Positions 12,121-25,596 of a DNA stretch of 64,000 nt are shown one piece after another. Under the pieces are notes generated by a model. It was not told the origin of the DNA, did no database searches, and saw only the letters and a program-made list of their open reading frames with translations. Within the stretch, counting starts at the first letter, position 1. Every line of letters begins with the position of its first letter. The DNA lies in the NCBI GenBank assembly GCA_009767595.1, contig VSDK01022257.1, positions 795,386 to 859,385 on the forward strand, given 5' to 3'. This DNA comes from Symbiodinium kawagutii (taxonomy: Eukaryota > Sar > Dinophyceae > Suessiales > Symbiodiniaceae). A program made the translations under genes and the position numbers.

Positions 12121-12463
12121 GTCCACAGACAGTAGGTCCCAGGGATTGATCAAGCGAATCCATTGAGATTTCACGTCATGGAAGCCGTGGTTTGGCGACA
12201 AAGTTGTTCTCATTATGACTCATTATTCACCATCCTCCACTTCACCATTCTAAAGCATCTTCTTAAATCATCACCATCGCCCTGGCCACAAAGGGTAACA
12301 TCAGCCTAGTGACTTTAATCTTGGGATAGTAAAACAGGGGAGGTGTGCTCATCAATGGCTCGGTGAGAACTCCAAGGTATCCAAGTCCCATGGCGAATCA
12401 TTTCGGCTGGGCTCCGCAGGTCATCCTTGACCAAAAGTGTCCTTAGCGTTTCCTTTTTTCAAG

Positions 12464-12493
12464 GTGGACAGCAGCTCCGCCCTTGCACGACCG
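12464..12493 (+). CDS. Tiny exon candidate
   Basis: Pyrimidine-rich acceptor ccttttttcaAG|GTG, donor CCG|GTTGAT; reads VDSSSALARP, and the frame continues open. Confidence 0.25.
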
Positions 12494-12858
12494 GTTGATG
12501 GTGCCAAGCTTCGATTTTTTTTGTTACCTTGGGTTGGCTTTCCCAAGTTGGCTTGGTTGGGCTTTCCCATGTTGGCAAAGATACCAGTGGATTCAGTATA
12601 GGGAATGCTTCGCAACAGTTGATGTGTTGGTTCATCCCGTAGTTCATTGGAAGCATTGCAGGCGTTCAGTTCATCTTTTTGTGATGTTGGTGTCGGGTTC
12701 TGCTGGAACAGGTGAACGAATATGGCCAACGGCTCAGGCCTTCAGCTAATGCTGGGGATGGTAGATTCATTCGTGCCCTTTAACTAGCGATGGTTGTACA
12801 ACAACTGCTTACCTTAAGCCAACTTCGTCAGAGGCACTCTGTATGCTCTTTGGGGTAG

Positions 12859-13133
12859 GTTGGTGGTTGTCAAGCTTGCCATTGAGCCAACTGGTGGTCG
12901 CCTAGCTCTGAACGGATCGCTCACCATGAATCGAAAGCTGTGCGAAACCTTGGGCGCCACCAACCGGGCAGCCGCCTCCGATTTTCGCAGTCAACCGAAT
13001 CCTTCGAACCGCGTCCTCTTCGGCCCCGGGGCATCTCCGGATTTTCGGCACAAATCGAAACATGATGCTCTCCTGGCTGGTGAATCAGTCAGCCCTGAAA
13101 CCCATTTGATCCCGAGATTTTTCAGCCATCCAG
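12859..13133 (+). CDS. Exon-like segment, 275 nt, unknown
   Basis: Frame open 12860-13174. Includes SDFRSQPNPSNRVLFGPGAS and ends SVSPETHLIPRF before donor CCAG|GTCAGC. GC-rich relative to its surroundings. The ETHLIP piece resembles the M18 EtHLqP motif, but X1 already supplies that. Confidence 0.35.
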
Positions 13134-13514
13134 GTCAGCAGGGGAGAACCAAGAGTTCTGAACAGTTGGTATAGATCCCTTGTTGTTGCTGATTGTTTAT
13201 GGATGATGAACTGGTTGGTGAGGGAGCGAGGCCAGCCACTATAAACTGACAAACCATAGCCACTTTAAACCACCATACCTCAGAGAAAGTCATCCAAAGT
13301 TCCCATCATTAACCCTTGGTTCCCCCATGATTGTTGGTTGTTATCCCCACAAACCACTACTCTTCACCGACTAATCAGCGACTTATCACCGACTATTCAC
13401 GGCTATTCACCACTATTGACCACTATTGGACTTTAACCACTGTAGACCATGCTATAAACCCACCATAAAACCACTACCAACCACTACACCCACGGATGCT
13501 CATTGCCAAAAAAG

Positions 13515-13608
13515 ATCGCTGAAAACGGAGGAACCTTCGGCCGTAGACGCAGTTCAGCGCGCTGCTGCCACATGGTCACGGTGTGAGACGCGGCACGTGG
13601 TGCGACCA
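13515..13608 (+). CDS. Exon-like island, unknown
   Basis: Reads LKTEEPSAVDAVQRAAATWS then RCETRHVVRP before donor CCA|GTAGGC. A CCACTATTGACC tract precedes it and a GGTTAATGATAGTGG tract follows, the same setting as the M18 exons. Confidence 0.4.
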
Positions 13609-14212
13609 GTAGGCAGAATTTTCATGCAGAAAGTGGCGAAAATGATGGTTACAATGACCCAGATGCTCCAGGTATGGCATAGTTACCTACATTTGAGCAA
13701 TTTCATGGGTAAATGTAGGTAAATATCGCATAATTACATGAAGTACCTGGGTGATGGTTAGCTGGTGAATGATTGAAGGTTAAAAGTTTGTTACTGATCG
13801 TTAATAAGGGCTAATTAATGATAGTGGTTAATCATGGTTGAGATTATGGACAATAGCCAACAGCAAGGCACTACATCAACAATATCAACCATGGTGAACC
13901 CACTATTGCTCAACCAACAATATCCGATCAACAACGAGTGGGAAGATCACGATTCTAGAACCGTGAAAGCTGAATGAGGCGTTGCCAGCTGGGGAGCACT
14001 AGTAGTTTACCTTGGAGTTAGCCCGAGGGACCACAGCGGTTGAGTCAGCTCACATCTACCATTCTTAACATTCTGTATAGCTTGCTGTGATTTCACATGA
14101 TGTTTTCATCAATGACCACTCTGTACTTGAGATGTTTTTTCGCTATAGCCCCAGCACGTTTCCGGCTGTGCCAAACCTTACAGATCCACACAGAAAGCCG
14201 CAATTGAGTTCT

Positions 14213-14330
14213 GTACAAGTTGGGCCCCAACCACTTATAAGTTGGGTTATAACCCCTATAACTGGTAGTTAACCCCAGTTAGATTAGTTATAAACCAACT
14301 TAGTTCAGTGGTTGGGGGCCCAACTTGTAC
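14213..14330. mobile_element. Palindromic element E1
   Basis: Ends GTACAAGTTGGGCCCCAACCAC and its near complement, with internal ACTTATAAGTTGGGTTATAACC. A relative lies at 23155-23262. Confidence 0.75.
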
Positions 14331-14454
14331 CCACCGAGAACTTCTCCGAGCTCGGAGTGCTAACAGGGGAGGTCAGGCCAGGAGTGTCCCCAGTGCCTCT
14401 TCACCACTGGAAAAGATGTGGAAGTCCAACTGATCAGATCAGGAATCAACATAT

Positions 14455-14555
14455 GGTGGTTTCTCAAAATACAGGACCCAAAAAATGGTTGGCTTATTAC
14501 TATAGATGGTTTATAAAGGATGATTTGGGGGGGTCCCCAAATTCGAGACACCAGC
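14455..14555 (+). mobile_element. Family A MITE, copy A5
   Basis: GGTGGTTTCTCAAAATA...GAGACACCAGC; duplication ATAT. Confidence 0.85.
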
Positions 14556-14617
14556 ATATATTTCTTTCAACAAGTTGACAGTGGAATTCCAACCTCTAAT
14601 AATAAAACCACACTGCT

Positions 14618-14821
14618 TTGCGGATGGGATGGGCTAAAGGATTGCTGATTCTGAGGCGTTCAATGAGGACTCGCAAGGTGCATGGTGCACAGCTCTTGTG
14701 GCTCGCTGTTCTCTTTGCACACCGGGACCACGGCAAGACGTGTCCGATCTGCGCGGCCCACACGAAGTTGCATAGTGAGGCCCTGCTGGAAGAGGAAATC
14801 CCGTCACGATTTATTCGATAG
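14618..14821 (+). CDS. Open segment with CxxC..H, unknown
   Basis: 67 codons ending FIR-stop. The last half reads HRDHGKTCPICAAHTKLHSE with good codon use, reminiscent of a zinc-binding CPIC box. GATA repeats follow directly. Confidence 0.35.
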   Translation: MRMGWAKGLLILRRSMRTRKVHGAQLLWLAVLFAHRDHGKTCPICAAHTKLHSEALLEEEIPSRFIR

Positions 14822-15160
14822 ATAGATAGATAGGTAGACAGATAGATTCGATGTAGATAAATCCATTGCATGATATAGTAAATGTTTTATTTGACCGATG
14901 TACATATCAGATGTTGCAAATGCATTTGTACGTTGATGCATACATACATGCATGCAAAATACATGAAACGCCATGTATAAACTTACAACCACATATAGCA
15001 AAAAATCGCAGTTGTATACAGACGTCAATTGGGGGTCGTGTTTGTGTATGTCACATTTCTAATACGCAGAACGGTTCTTGGATCTTTGAAAGCGGACTTG
15101 AGGGTTTCCTCTTGCCATCTAGATAACATGGCTGTGGGTCTCTAACACCACAGAGTGACA

Positions 15161-15228
15161 CCCCCCAGTTGTTTTTGGTATACCTACTTGGTAGCTGTTT
15201 TACAAGGCAACTTAGCCAACTGGGGGGG
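15161..15228. repeat. Short inverted-repeat element
   Basis: CCCCCCAGTTG at the left and CAACTGGGGGG at the right, about 68 bp overall. Confidence 0.7.
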
Positions 15229-15303
15229 CATGACTCGCTTTGTGTGTGAAGAAATGCGGTATTGCTATCGACTCAAAGTCACAACTGTTGCTGTTAGTGG
15301 ACC

Positions 15304-15396
15304 GTGTGGACCCACGGCCCGGTGAAAAAGACCAATGCTTTGGCCAGTCTTAATTCGGCAGCGCAAAAAAATCGGGACACTCTGAGGATCCGGCAG
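15304..15396 (+). CDS. Exon-like segment, possibly M18 LRI block
   Basis: Reads NSAAQKNRDTLRIRQ to donor CGGCAG|GTGGCT, phase 0. It lies just upstream of X1, where M18 proteins have rP.LRIP.LAIH, and RDTLRI fits that loosely. The expected LAIHL was not found, so the assignment is tentative. Confidence 0.4.
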
Positions 15397-15566
15397 GTGG
15401 CTACCAGACCCATTCGGATCTTGACTCCTGCGGTTTTTCATTTGTTGATGTTTGATAGGTTCCGTGAATACCGACCCCCAACAATCTAAGGGTTGGAGAT
15501 CCACGGAAATACGCTCCACCCCCTAGTTTTACCGCTGGGATTTGCCTCAAAATATGGTGAATTTTG

Positions 15567-15644
15567 AAATTTAGATTTGTTAAAATATTTGCAGCCTGGT
15601 ATTCAACAAATCTAGATTTTAAATATTTTAACAAATCTTGATTT
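15567..15644. repeat. AT-rich inverted repeat, 24-bp arms
   Basis: AGATTTGTTAAAATATTT at 15573-15590 pairs with AAATATTTTAACAAATCT at 15621-15638, extending with two mismatches. Confidence 0.85.
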
Positions 15645-16112
15645 AAGCAAATCTGAATTTGAATATTTTTGATGTGGCTAATTTAGTAGCGTGGATCTCA
15701 TGTCACAGTGTTTCCAATCAGGTTGACCGCTGGTAGCAATGCCAGCCATGAATCCACAGCTGGCAGTGTGGCCCCGTGCCAGCGAGTTAAAACTTCACGA
15801 TGGCTGGCCGGTTCAATAGCTAGCAGCATTTAACAGCCAGCTGGTCACTATTAATTACCATTAGTGAATTACTATTCGTTACATTAGTTATCATTAACTA
15901 CTATATATTACTATTGATTGCGTACTATTAGTTGCTATCAATCACTATAAATCAACCTTTCTTACTAACTACTATTAATAATTACTATTGATTCCTATGG
16001 CTTGATTACTATTAACCAACCTTTATTAACCATCATCATTGATCAGCATTCACCGCTATCACTAGAAACAGATGACAGATCTCGTCGATCTCAGCGGGTG
16101 TCTCCCACGCAG

Positions 16113-16181
16113 GCCTTCCAAGTGAACACCGAGTCCCATCTGCAGCCCGTTCTGTGCTCCACCGGCTTTGAGGAAGCCGAG
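16113..16181 (+). CDS. DNPEP: M18 exon X1
   Basis: Reads [14 protein letters not shown] and onward to FEEAE, the M18 segment that follows LAIHL (family form F.vN.EtHLqPiL). The acceptor is cacgCAG|GCC and the exon is in phase 0. The preferred donor is GAG|GCGGCA; GCA|GTAGCT six bases later also keeps phase. AC-rich Tta/cca sequence precedes it and TGATTGG-type sequence follows. Confidence 0.75.
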
Positions 16182-19100
16182 GCGGCAGTAGCTGCACCGT
16201 CCACCGCTGTAATATCACCCGGTGAATCATTTGGCTGTGGGTCAGTTCACCGCCCCTGGTTCCCCTATCATTAACCAGGCTGTTTCCCTTGTTGTTGGTC
16301 ATTGCCCTCATGACATTGGTTGGTCAATATTGACCCAGTTCGCCATCTAAGAAACATGATCGGCTTACCACCAGGTGATTGAGTGATAGGATGTGATTGG
16401 TAAATCATAGCTGAAGCATAGGCAAATCATCGGCGAATCATCGGTTTAAAACCGCTGTGTTTTCCATCCAGCGTCGGAAACTAACGTCGGAACGCAGCCC
16501 CGCCGTGAACTCGCCGCAGAGGGGAGCCGGGCAACGATTTGCCAATGACACGCTGACAAAAGACATACCCACACTGACCCACACACATACACGTTCATGC
16601 ATGTATATACAAATATATATATATATATTTTTATATATATATATATATATTTATATATATTTAAACGTATATATATATATATATATTGGTTGATGGTTTG
16701 ATTGACATTTGTTATCTTCCCTTTTAATTATTAGCAATTGATTGGTTGACTAATATGTTTCAAAGGGGTTGAAACCACTAACGATATGTGTATATTTATG
16801 TTTGCACAATGTTATCTTTTAAACTCTCAATAGCCAATGGCGATCCATGCATGAATAAAAGTGATATACCATCTACCCAGATCAGCATCATCATGTATGG
16901 TTCTAATGGTAGATTAATGTGTTCAAAAAACACCATCAGATTAAATATTACTTTGGATAGCAAATAATTTGGATCCAACATTAGTGATATTATACATTAT
17001 CGGTGTGACTCATCATGAGTGATAATATGGTATGACTGCCTTTAGTGCTACATCAGTATTGGTACTTTAACGGTATATACAACATACAAGCCTCTTAGTG
17101 ATACAATACCGAGATCACCAACAACATATGTGGTGGTGTTGCTAGTAGTGCTGGTCGGAAACCTCCTCAGTAACACTATTGGTACCCGATCAAGAGGGCT
17201 AGTTAGTGAACAACGGTTGCCGTACGTTAATGGTTAGTGGTTAATGGTTGTTAATAGGTTAATAGTAGGGTATGATAATGGTTAAAGCATTTGACAGTAA
17301 AAAGCAACAGTTCTAGTTTAGCAACAGTAACGACAGTAACGACAGTTGCCAAACACTGCCGTTATATATTGTCATCATTTCTTTAAGATGCTTACTTGGG
17401 TGTTTCTCAAAATAGGCGTACCCCCAAATCATCCATTAATAGTCATATAGTAGTAATTAACCAACCATTTTAGGGGCTCCTTATTTTGATAAACCACCAC
17501 TTGAGTCATAGCGGCACAGCGAACCCTGTTTCAAGGCAACGCCTCGACGCGTTGCTCTCAGGGTGAGAAGGTTGAGAAGGAAGAAGGTGCGTCGATGAAG
17601 ATCTGGTGTCCATAGGATTCCTTTGCCATGGGAGATCCAGTGGTTAGGACCAGGTGAAGCGTATATAGCTGGCGATTTACCATCAAGGAACGGCTTAATT
17701 CATATGGCAGTGGGTCAATATTAACCAACTAATGAGGGATAATCGCCAACAATGATAAGGAAAACTGTGCTTAATGATGGGGGAACCAGGGGTAGAGGGT
17801 TTTGACCTATAGCCTATACGTAGCCATACAATCTCCCATCTCTCACAAATCACCAGATGGTTTACATTGAGCCGCAGATGGTACTTTTTACCACACCAAG
17901 TGATGGTTGCTAACAACCAGGCTACTGGGTGGATTATAGCTACTATTTTAGTTTGATTTACCATACAGCCACTAAAAGTCAGACTTTTAGCAAGGGATCT
18001 AAGAGTCACCAAGGCTGCAATTGATGTGTGTGTGAAGCTACCTTTAATGATCATGCCATTGAGCCATAGACTGGTGCTCGGTTGCATTGTTTGATCACCT
18101 GCGTCAGAAGTTGCTGAGGCCTGATGGCACCAGGAGCGAGGGAATCCAAACTTTCTCTAAACATCTGCAAACATCCGTCGTTGGCAACCAAGGCTACTTA
18201 AGAAACGTGATGAAGCATGATCCCCGGCGTCGTTTAATGTTTAGTAGAGATAACATCAGTAGTTCATTTCAAATGGTGAGCTTAAGAGGATTAATGCGAT
18301 TCCCGGCAGATTTGTGGATAATTCCAGCAGCAACAAGTTCGTGATTCTAGGATGGTTTGGCCAACAGTTGTGGTCAAAAGCCTTTGCCGTGAACAGATTC
18401 TTTCAGCTCCGGTCCCCTGCATTTTTGTCAAGGGAATGAGCTTTCAGTACAACGGTCGTGAGAACCATTTCCCATTGTAAGTAACCATCATTGTCGAACA
18501 TCATCAACGATTATTCACTGTGATTAGCGATCATTGCCCCTTTCTCAGGCATGATTCACTGCAATGCACGATCATAACTGTGTGTTTTGGGCAACCATCA
18601 TTGCCAAAACTAGCCATCATTTGCCATCATTGGCCACCATTAGTCACCATCATTGGTGGGCTTTTGGTTAACCACCAGGATTTTTCATTGGTCAACCAAG
18701 ATTCACTGTCACCATCATTCGCCATCATAAGCCGCCGCGAGGAATCCTGACACGGCATCACATGGCCTTGCTGAAGCTGATTGCAAAGGCTGCCGAATTC
18801 AGAGATCAGTGCGGTTGCTGAATGAAACCTGGCTATGGGTCAATATTAGCCAACAATAATGAGGGATACTAACCAACAAAACTATAGGGAAAACAATGGT
18901 AAATGATGGGGAACCAGTGTTGTTGGAAACCTGTCAATTGGATATGTGATGGTTTCTCCAAATAGGGGGCCCAAAAATAGCTTGTTTATTGCTATAAATG
19001 GTTCCTAGAAAATGATTGGGGGGTACCCGTTTTTTGGGAAACACGCATGTGCCAAAATAGTGATACCCCACAAAACCAACGGTTTCCTAGGAAAGTGACA

Positions 19101-22100
19101 ATTTGTTGGTGGGTTTTTGGTTACCCTATTTTGCACATACCCAATTCTTAGGCTTAATGATTAGCATTTTTGGGGTCACTAGCTGTCGCACTTTTTGTCA
19201 GTTGGGTTCTGGAAGAATTTTGTAGGTACTTGGGTTTGTCCATGAATGGTGGTACCTGCCAAGCATCCAACAATAACCGTTATTGTCGGCAAGACACCGG
19301 TTTTTGGGGGGTGCACCAATTCCGGACAAACCCATAAATTTGAAATCAAATGAACAAGAACAAGTACAGAGCACCCCCGAGGCGTTGACACACACATTTT
19401 TTGGTCTCGCACGAGTCGACCAAAAATGAAAACCTCGTGCATCATGTCATTTTCTGGCTGGTGGTTTTGAACATTTTTAGTTTCTGTATTATTAACAAAT
19501 GATTGATTGGTTGACTCATGTTTTTCCTAGGGGTTGAAACCACCAACCACTTTTGATTTGCTGCAGCTGTGTGTTGACACCATGACCTTTCAGCCGTTGG
19601 TTGTTTCAACTCATGTTCTGCCACCGGCACAATTCGCGTGTGCCATTGGACGGGCTATGCCGCTGTGCCAGGTCAACTAGCATCATGGCAATGCCCATCA
19701 ACCACCATGAGCATCGATGAGCCAACATTTCCCTTGTGGTTGGTATATCCCCATGCGCTCTGTGGTAAACCACCGATCATTGGTTGGTAGATCCCCTATG
19801 TGCGCATATTTGGTACGTTGACCTCTATTTTTCCAAGACATAGTATATGACAACAGCCCTTGAAATCACCATAATCATAGGGGCAAATACCGAGCATAAA
19901 CCAGTGACCATACCTTGAAATCACCACCATGACCAACCACCAGTGGCCATGTTTGAAGGTCATGTGGTTGGTCGTTTCAAACATTTGTTTTTTCCTAGTA
20001 ATCATTAACAAACAGTTGGCTGACTAATATTTTTCATAGGGTGCTTCAACCACCAGCCAGTCTAGTATCGACCATTAATAACAATCATTATATCATTATA
20101 TTAGCAGAAAAAAATATTCATTAATAGCCATTATTAACCACTAGTTAACCATTGGGGTTGAAACCACCAACCAGTTCTTCATGAACCATACCCATCCACC
20201 AACCAGTCATGGTATGATCACTGGCCACGTCCAGGAAGCTGCTTGTGACCCTTCCGAGATCGTGGATGCCGACTTGTGCCTCATGGATGCCCAGGCAGAC
20301 CGCTTCGTGGCTGCTGGCAGCCGTCCAACTGTCCTACAAGCACCGTTGCCAGTGAGAGCTGGAAACCACTAGAGACTTGGGATATTTTGGGAACATTTTT
20401 GGAGAAAAGCCACATGAAACCACGTGAAATAGTAATATGTTGAATTTTGAATACCAGGTATGCATTAAAAAACAATGACTTTTAACTACTCTCTATTAAA
20501 CTATCATGTACATTGTATCCACAACTCAAAATTTCAGTTGATAGTTGATGGATGTTCATGGTAGCCACGGCATCGAACATCAAGCAGCAGTCATGTTTAA
20601 TTTGGGACACCCACGGGTTCATAGACCGATGGCTGCAAAAGACTCCAGTTTGCCTGCGAGCGTTGGTGAGCAATGCATGTTTTCGCAACGTTCTTCCTTG
20701 CCTAGGAAAATGCAACAATCGAATGTAATAATATAGGCTTCTGGGACATTTTCATAAACCACAAGGCTCTGTTGTTGTCAACTGTTTGTTATGTGGTATG
20801 CTGCTATGAACAATCTCAACATTGAAACTCTTGTGAGTGTTTCTTGTTGATATTGAAACGATACGGTAAACATGTTTGTTTTCTGCGTGTGCGCCTCATT
20901 GATGAATTTTTGGACACGAGATTGTTGGAGCAGGTTCCCTGATTGATTTGTAGTGCACACATATTTACAATTGCTTATGTCAGCTTTCCATCACATGGGT
21001 ACATAGATGTAAGCGGAATACAAAGCTTGCTTTCCATAGATTCTGCTCATGCCTTGGCTTCACAGAGTATCTCATGTGATTCTGTGTGTGTGTGTTTGAA
21101 AGTTTGTTGATTCTGCCATTTAGATTGTCATACAACTGTCCTCACATTTGATCATTATCCCGATTATCCCAGATTTACTCTACACGAAGAGGCAGAAGAT
21201 TCCAGATTATTTCAGATCTATTTGAGACATTCTGATGACAAAGGTGCGTTTATGGTTTCAAAAAAACATGTTGAAGCTTTGTTCATAAGATAGCCTTGCT
21301 GTTCGTCGCAGTTTAGTGGCTCAACATCGCAGAAACCCCTGCGTTCTGGCACTTGTGATGCGGCGGCTTGTCGAAAAAAGACAGGTGCGGGAAGATCGGG
21401 GTGGGAGTGGGATGATGTGCATTGACACCTAGGAGGGCGGGTGATGTGCACTGATTTTACTGTTCCTTACGAGAATTGAACCCGAATTGGCTGGCTTTTG
21501 ATGAAAAAGTTTCTTCTGCCTCAGGAGGAGGATTCTTTGGTTTTCTATGTCAAAAAGCATCCTTTTTGTTCTGTAGCTTTGAGGCAAAAAGTGAAAGCAC
21601 TGATTCTGTTTCGTGCTTTGATGCAGCCACCAAACATCCAGCGTGGACAGTGCTTCCTGCATCCTGTTTCAGAATACGTCATGCATCGTGGCACATCTTT
21701 CCTTTCGAGGAATTTGGTATACCCTCCGGTAAACTAACACGGCAATGGAAAGTCCACCATTCATAGCTGGTTTCCCAGGGTTTCCTTCAAATAATGGTGA
21801 TTTTCCATTGCCATGTTAGTTTACCGGAGGGTACATCCTGCTGGTCAGAATGTCCTTATCGCCATGGTCTATTGCGTTGCCTGACCCCTCCAACCCTTCA
21901 CATCATCGCCTTCATGGACGGCTTATAAGGGGTCCTTACCTCTTGCCCACCGGTGGATCTATACCCTTACCATACTTAAGTAGATATCCACCAGTAAGTA
22001 TACAAATCGCATAGTATATACATACATATATATGTATATGTGTATATTTATTTATTTCTTTTAGCGCAGGCCAAGACGTTTGCTGTCGGTTGGCAAGGCA

Positions 22101-22600
22101 CACATGCTTGGTTGGTTAGCCATCAACGAAATTCACGTTTGGCATGGGAAACTGCACATGCAGGTCACGTCAAGAGTGTCTTTTTTGAAACAATCGCTTG
22201 GCGACTGCTTCATCAGTCCAGAAGCACAGGCTTTCCCATACATTGCGCATGCCTTCGGGATGGTTTACAAACCAGGCGGTGCAGCGCAGCTGAACTCAAT
22301 ACATGTACATGTTTGGTTTGATTCTCAATCTTGAAAGGACCACGTCCGAGGTGACCAAAATGTCTCATCTTGCCAGTACTCACGGTTGCTTCCAAAAAAA
22401 AGTTCCACGAAGACGTGGAATTGTGCGTGTACTGCAAATTCCATCCAAACCCCACCCCACCCCAGCCCCAACATAGCATCAAGTTCGTAAAGCAAGTGCA
22501 AGCGAAGGTTAGCATACATGGCCGGCCCCACCCCACCCCAGCCCCAAAAGTAGCTTAGCTGTGCATGTTTGTAGAGCGACGGCGAACGTGGGGGACTACG

Positions 22601-22637
<37 letters not shown>

Positions 22638-24562
22638 ATTTTTATATATATATATATTTATATATATATATATATATTTATTTATTTATGTATTTACATA
22701 TTGACAAAGTATCCGTCCATACTTTGCTCCAATCCCAGCAGTGTTTGCTTCTTATCCCCTGCTGCCATCAGTATCAACCGCCGTGATTGTCAGCCATGCA
22801 TTGTTCTCAAGCTCACTTGGGCGGCTCACAGCCACAATTGCTTCGATTTTGAGTCTGTTTGGGATTAGATGGGTTGGCCACATAAGATATACCTTTGTGA
22901 TTGGATGGGTTGACCATTTACCCAAAAATCAAGATTGGCCATGTTTTGAAGTGCCAAAAATGTTTCCAATGTAGCATGTTTTTCAAATGACCGAAAATGA
23001 TTAAAGAAACATGGGATTTAGCAAGGGACCTTGATATGTCAGGCATAAGCCAAGGGATTTAAACATCAAGGATACAAAAACAAAAAACATCGGATCTGAG
23101 TTTTAGAAAACATGGTGTTAAGCCATGGGATCGAAACATCAAGGATACTCTTATCCTTACCACTTATAAAATAGGTTAGAACCCCTATAACCGGTAGGAA
23201 TCACCCTAGGTAGATAAGTTATCAACCAACTAACCAAAGTGGTTGGGGGCCCACTTTGTAGTTAAGCCACCATGAAACATATCCGAATTTTACGTCTGAA
23301 ACGGAGGAGTGACGCCAGAAATCCCCCGGGGCTGCCGCAGGTCCTGCCGTGGCTGGGGCTTTGGCCGCTCGGAGCGCTGCAGATTTATGCATTGATCTAC
23401 TTAATGTAAATCTAGATATAGGCCCTTATTAGAGAATTGCATCAATGTTGTATATATATATATATAGATATATATTGTAGATATATGGTTGTTTATCTCT
23501 TTATCAATTTATTCATGTATCGATTTTTGTATCTATGCACCAATTGATTTATTTGTTTATCTATTTGGATTTTCTTCTTTGCATCTGCTCTTGATTGACA
23601 TACGGTTGTGTGTCAAAATTCACCATCCACAAAATGAGTAGGTAAACATCCCAACAACGACGTTTAACTACTAGTTTGCCCGGAGCGGATAGAATTCCCC
23701 ACAAGCAATATTCAAAGCCATTTGCCTGTCGGGGATGGACGGGATGGACCAAGTTGATATTGTATCTACTCAGGATGGTTATACATATTTACCTATAAAA
23801 ATAGAGAGAGATTTACCCTGGAATTCCAACCACCATTATTTCATGTTTTTTTTTTTTTTACCTCCGCATACATTGTTTACCTACTGGGTTGTATCTACCA
23901 AAAGCGATTAACCTGTGGTGGAATTCCATGGCATACAATCATATTTACATATGAATCAACTAGCACATGAAGACTTCCTACCCAACCCCACGAGAACCCC
24001 TAGCATGCTCGGAACAAGTTGATACATTTTTTAATGTTGCTCTGTTGATAAAAGCTGATTCTTTCCGTCCAACCGAACATGATAGTCATGAAGGTAAACA
24101 TTCATATTGGGGGAAGACCATTTATATATGGCCATTTTTTGAGTGTGATTGGTGAAACATACTCCAGGCGTCTCACTTTGATTAACCCATACAACTCCTA
24201 GTGATGTTTTTTTCTACCCTATGGCAATCTACTTTTTGATCAATAGAATACCCGTTTCAACGGACAGTCTTATTGACCAGTATAACTGTATAACTGTATT
24301 GCTAGATGTTGTTGACCGTGCTTGACAGTCCTGTTCCACCATGTGACACTGTGTTTGCTTTTGGACTCAAATTGTGGGCAGCCAAAAACGTCATGTTGCT
24401 CATCTAGCCCTATAGATGATGAGCCCTCCAAAGTGTTCGTCTCACATCATGATATACCCTAATTAAGTAAATTACATAGACACATTACATTGCATTACAT
24501 TACATTACACTACACTACACTACATTCCACTACAGTACAGTGCAGTACATACATACATATCA

Positions 24563-24602
<40 letters not shown>

Positions 24603-25546
24603 TGCTTGCATGCTTGCTTGCAAGCATATGCATACGGATCATTTTCACTTGACATGTGAACATTTGCATATCAGTATAAGCATTTAATCACAGGATGTTT
24701 ATCTGTGCACTTATATGTAAGCCTTTTAATCTGCATGCATATTCGTGTCCAATGTACGTGTCACATCACCAGCTTTTCCAACGGCGCCACAGGCTGGCCT
24801 TGGAAACGCGACAATCTGAGGGATGGGTCGGAAGCTCACTGCCAAGGACGGGGAACGAGCTGCCAAGGACATGTGTGTTATAGATTGGTTATTTGCCATA
24901 GTTAATTGCTATCATCAATTGTTGATGATTGTATAGATGATTGGTTGTAGATAATGAGTTGTAGATGATTGTCTATAGATGGTTTGTTATTGTTAACTGC
25001 TTGGTAGTTAACGTTGCTTAGCTATAGTTAATTGTGGAGAATAGTGAGTGTGGGGAATAAGAACCAACATTTTTTTCCATGCCGGTTGAACGGTTCTTAA
25101 GATTGTTGAGATTCAAGGGTTAGTGGATTCAATGGATAACCGATGTGTGGCTTATGAATGAATGATTGCAGGTTGTGACAGTTAAACACTTAGTGGAGTG
25201 TTAACAGTGGTTACGTCAACTTGTGGGGATAAATGACCAACAATCATAGCTGGCTGGTGTTCTGAAACATGTTTGCACGCTTTTTAATCTTCGCAAATAT
25301 TGGGAATGGTAAGTTTATTGACTTGCGCATGTTTTTCAGAGTTGAAACCACCAATGGTTGGAACCACCAATGGTTGAAGATGGTTGCACCCCATGCTTGG
25401 GACTGGATATTGTCCATGCTTATAGATGCCTGCATAGCTGCATAGGATTAAGCAATCAGTTCTTTTGGCAAGTGGATCTTCCAGGTGCCACTTGCTGTTG
25501 CTGTTGCTGTTGTTGTTGTTGTTGTTGTTGTTGCTGCTGCTGCTGC

Positions 25547-25596
<50 letters not shown>

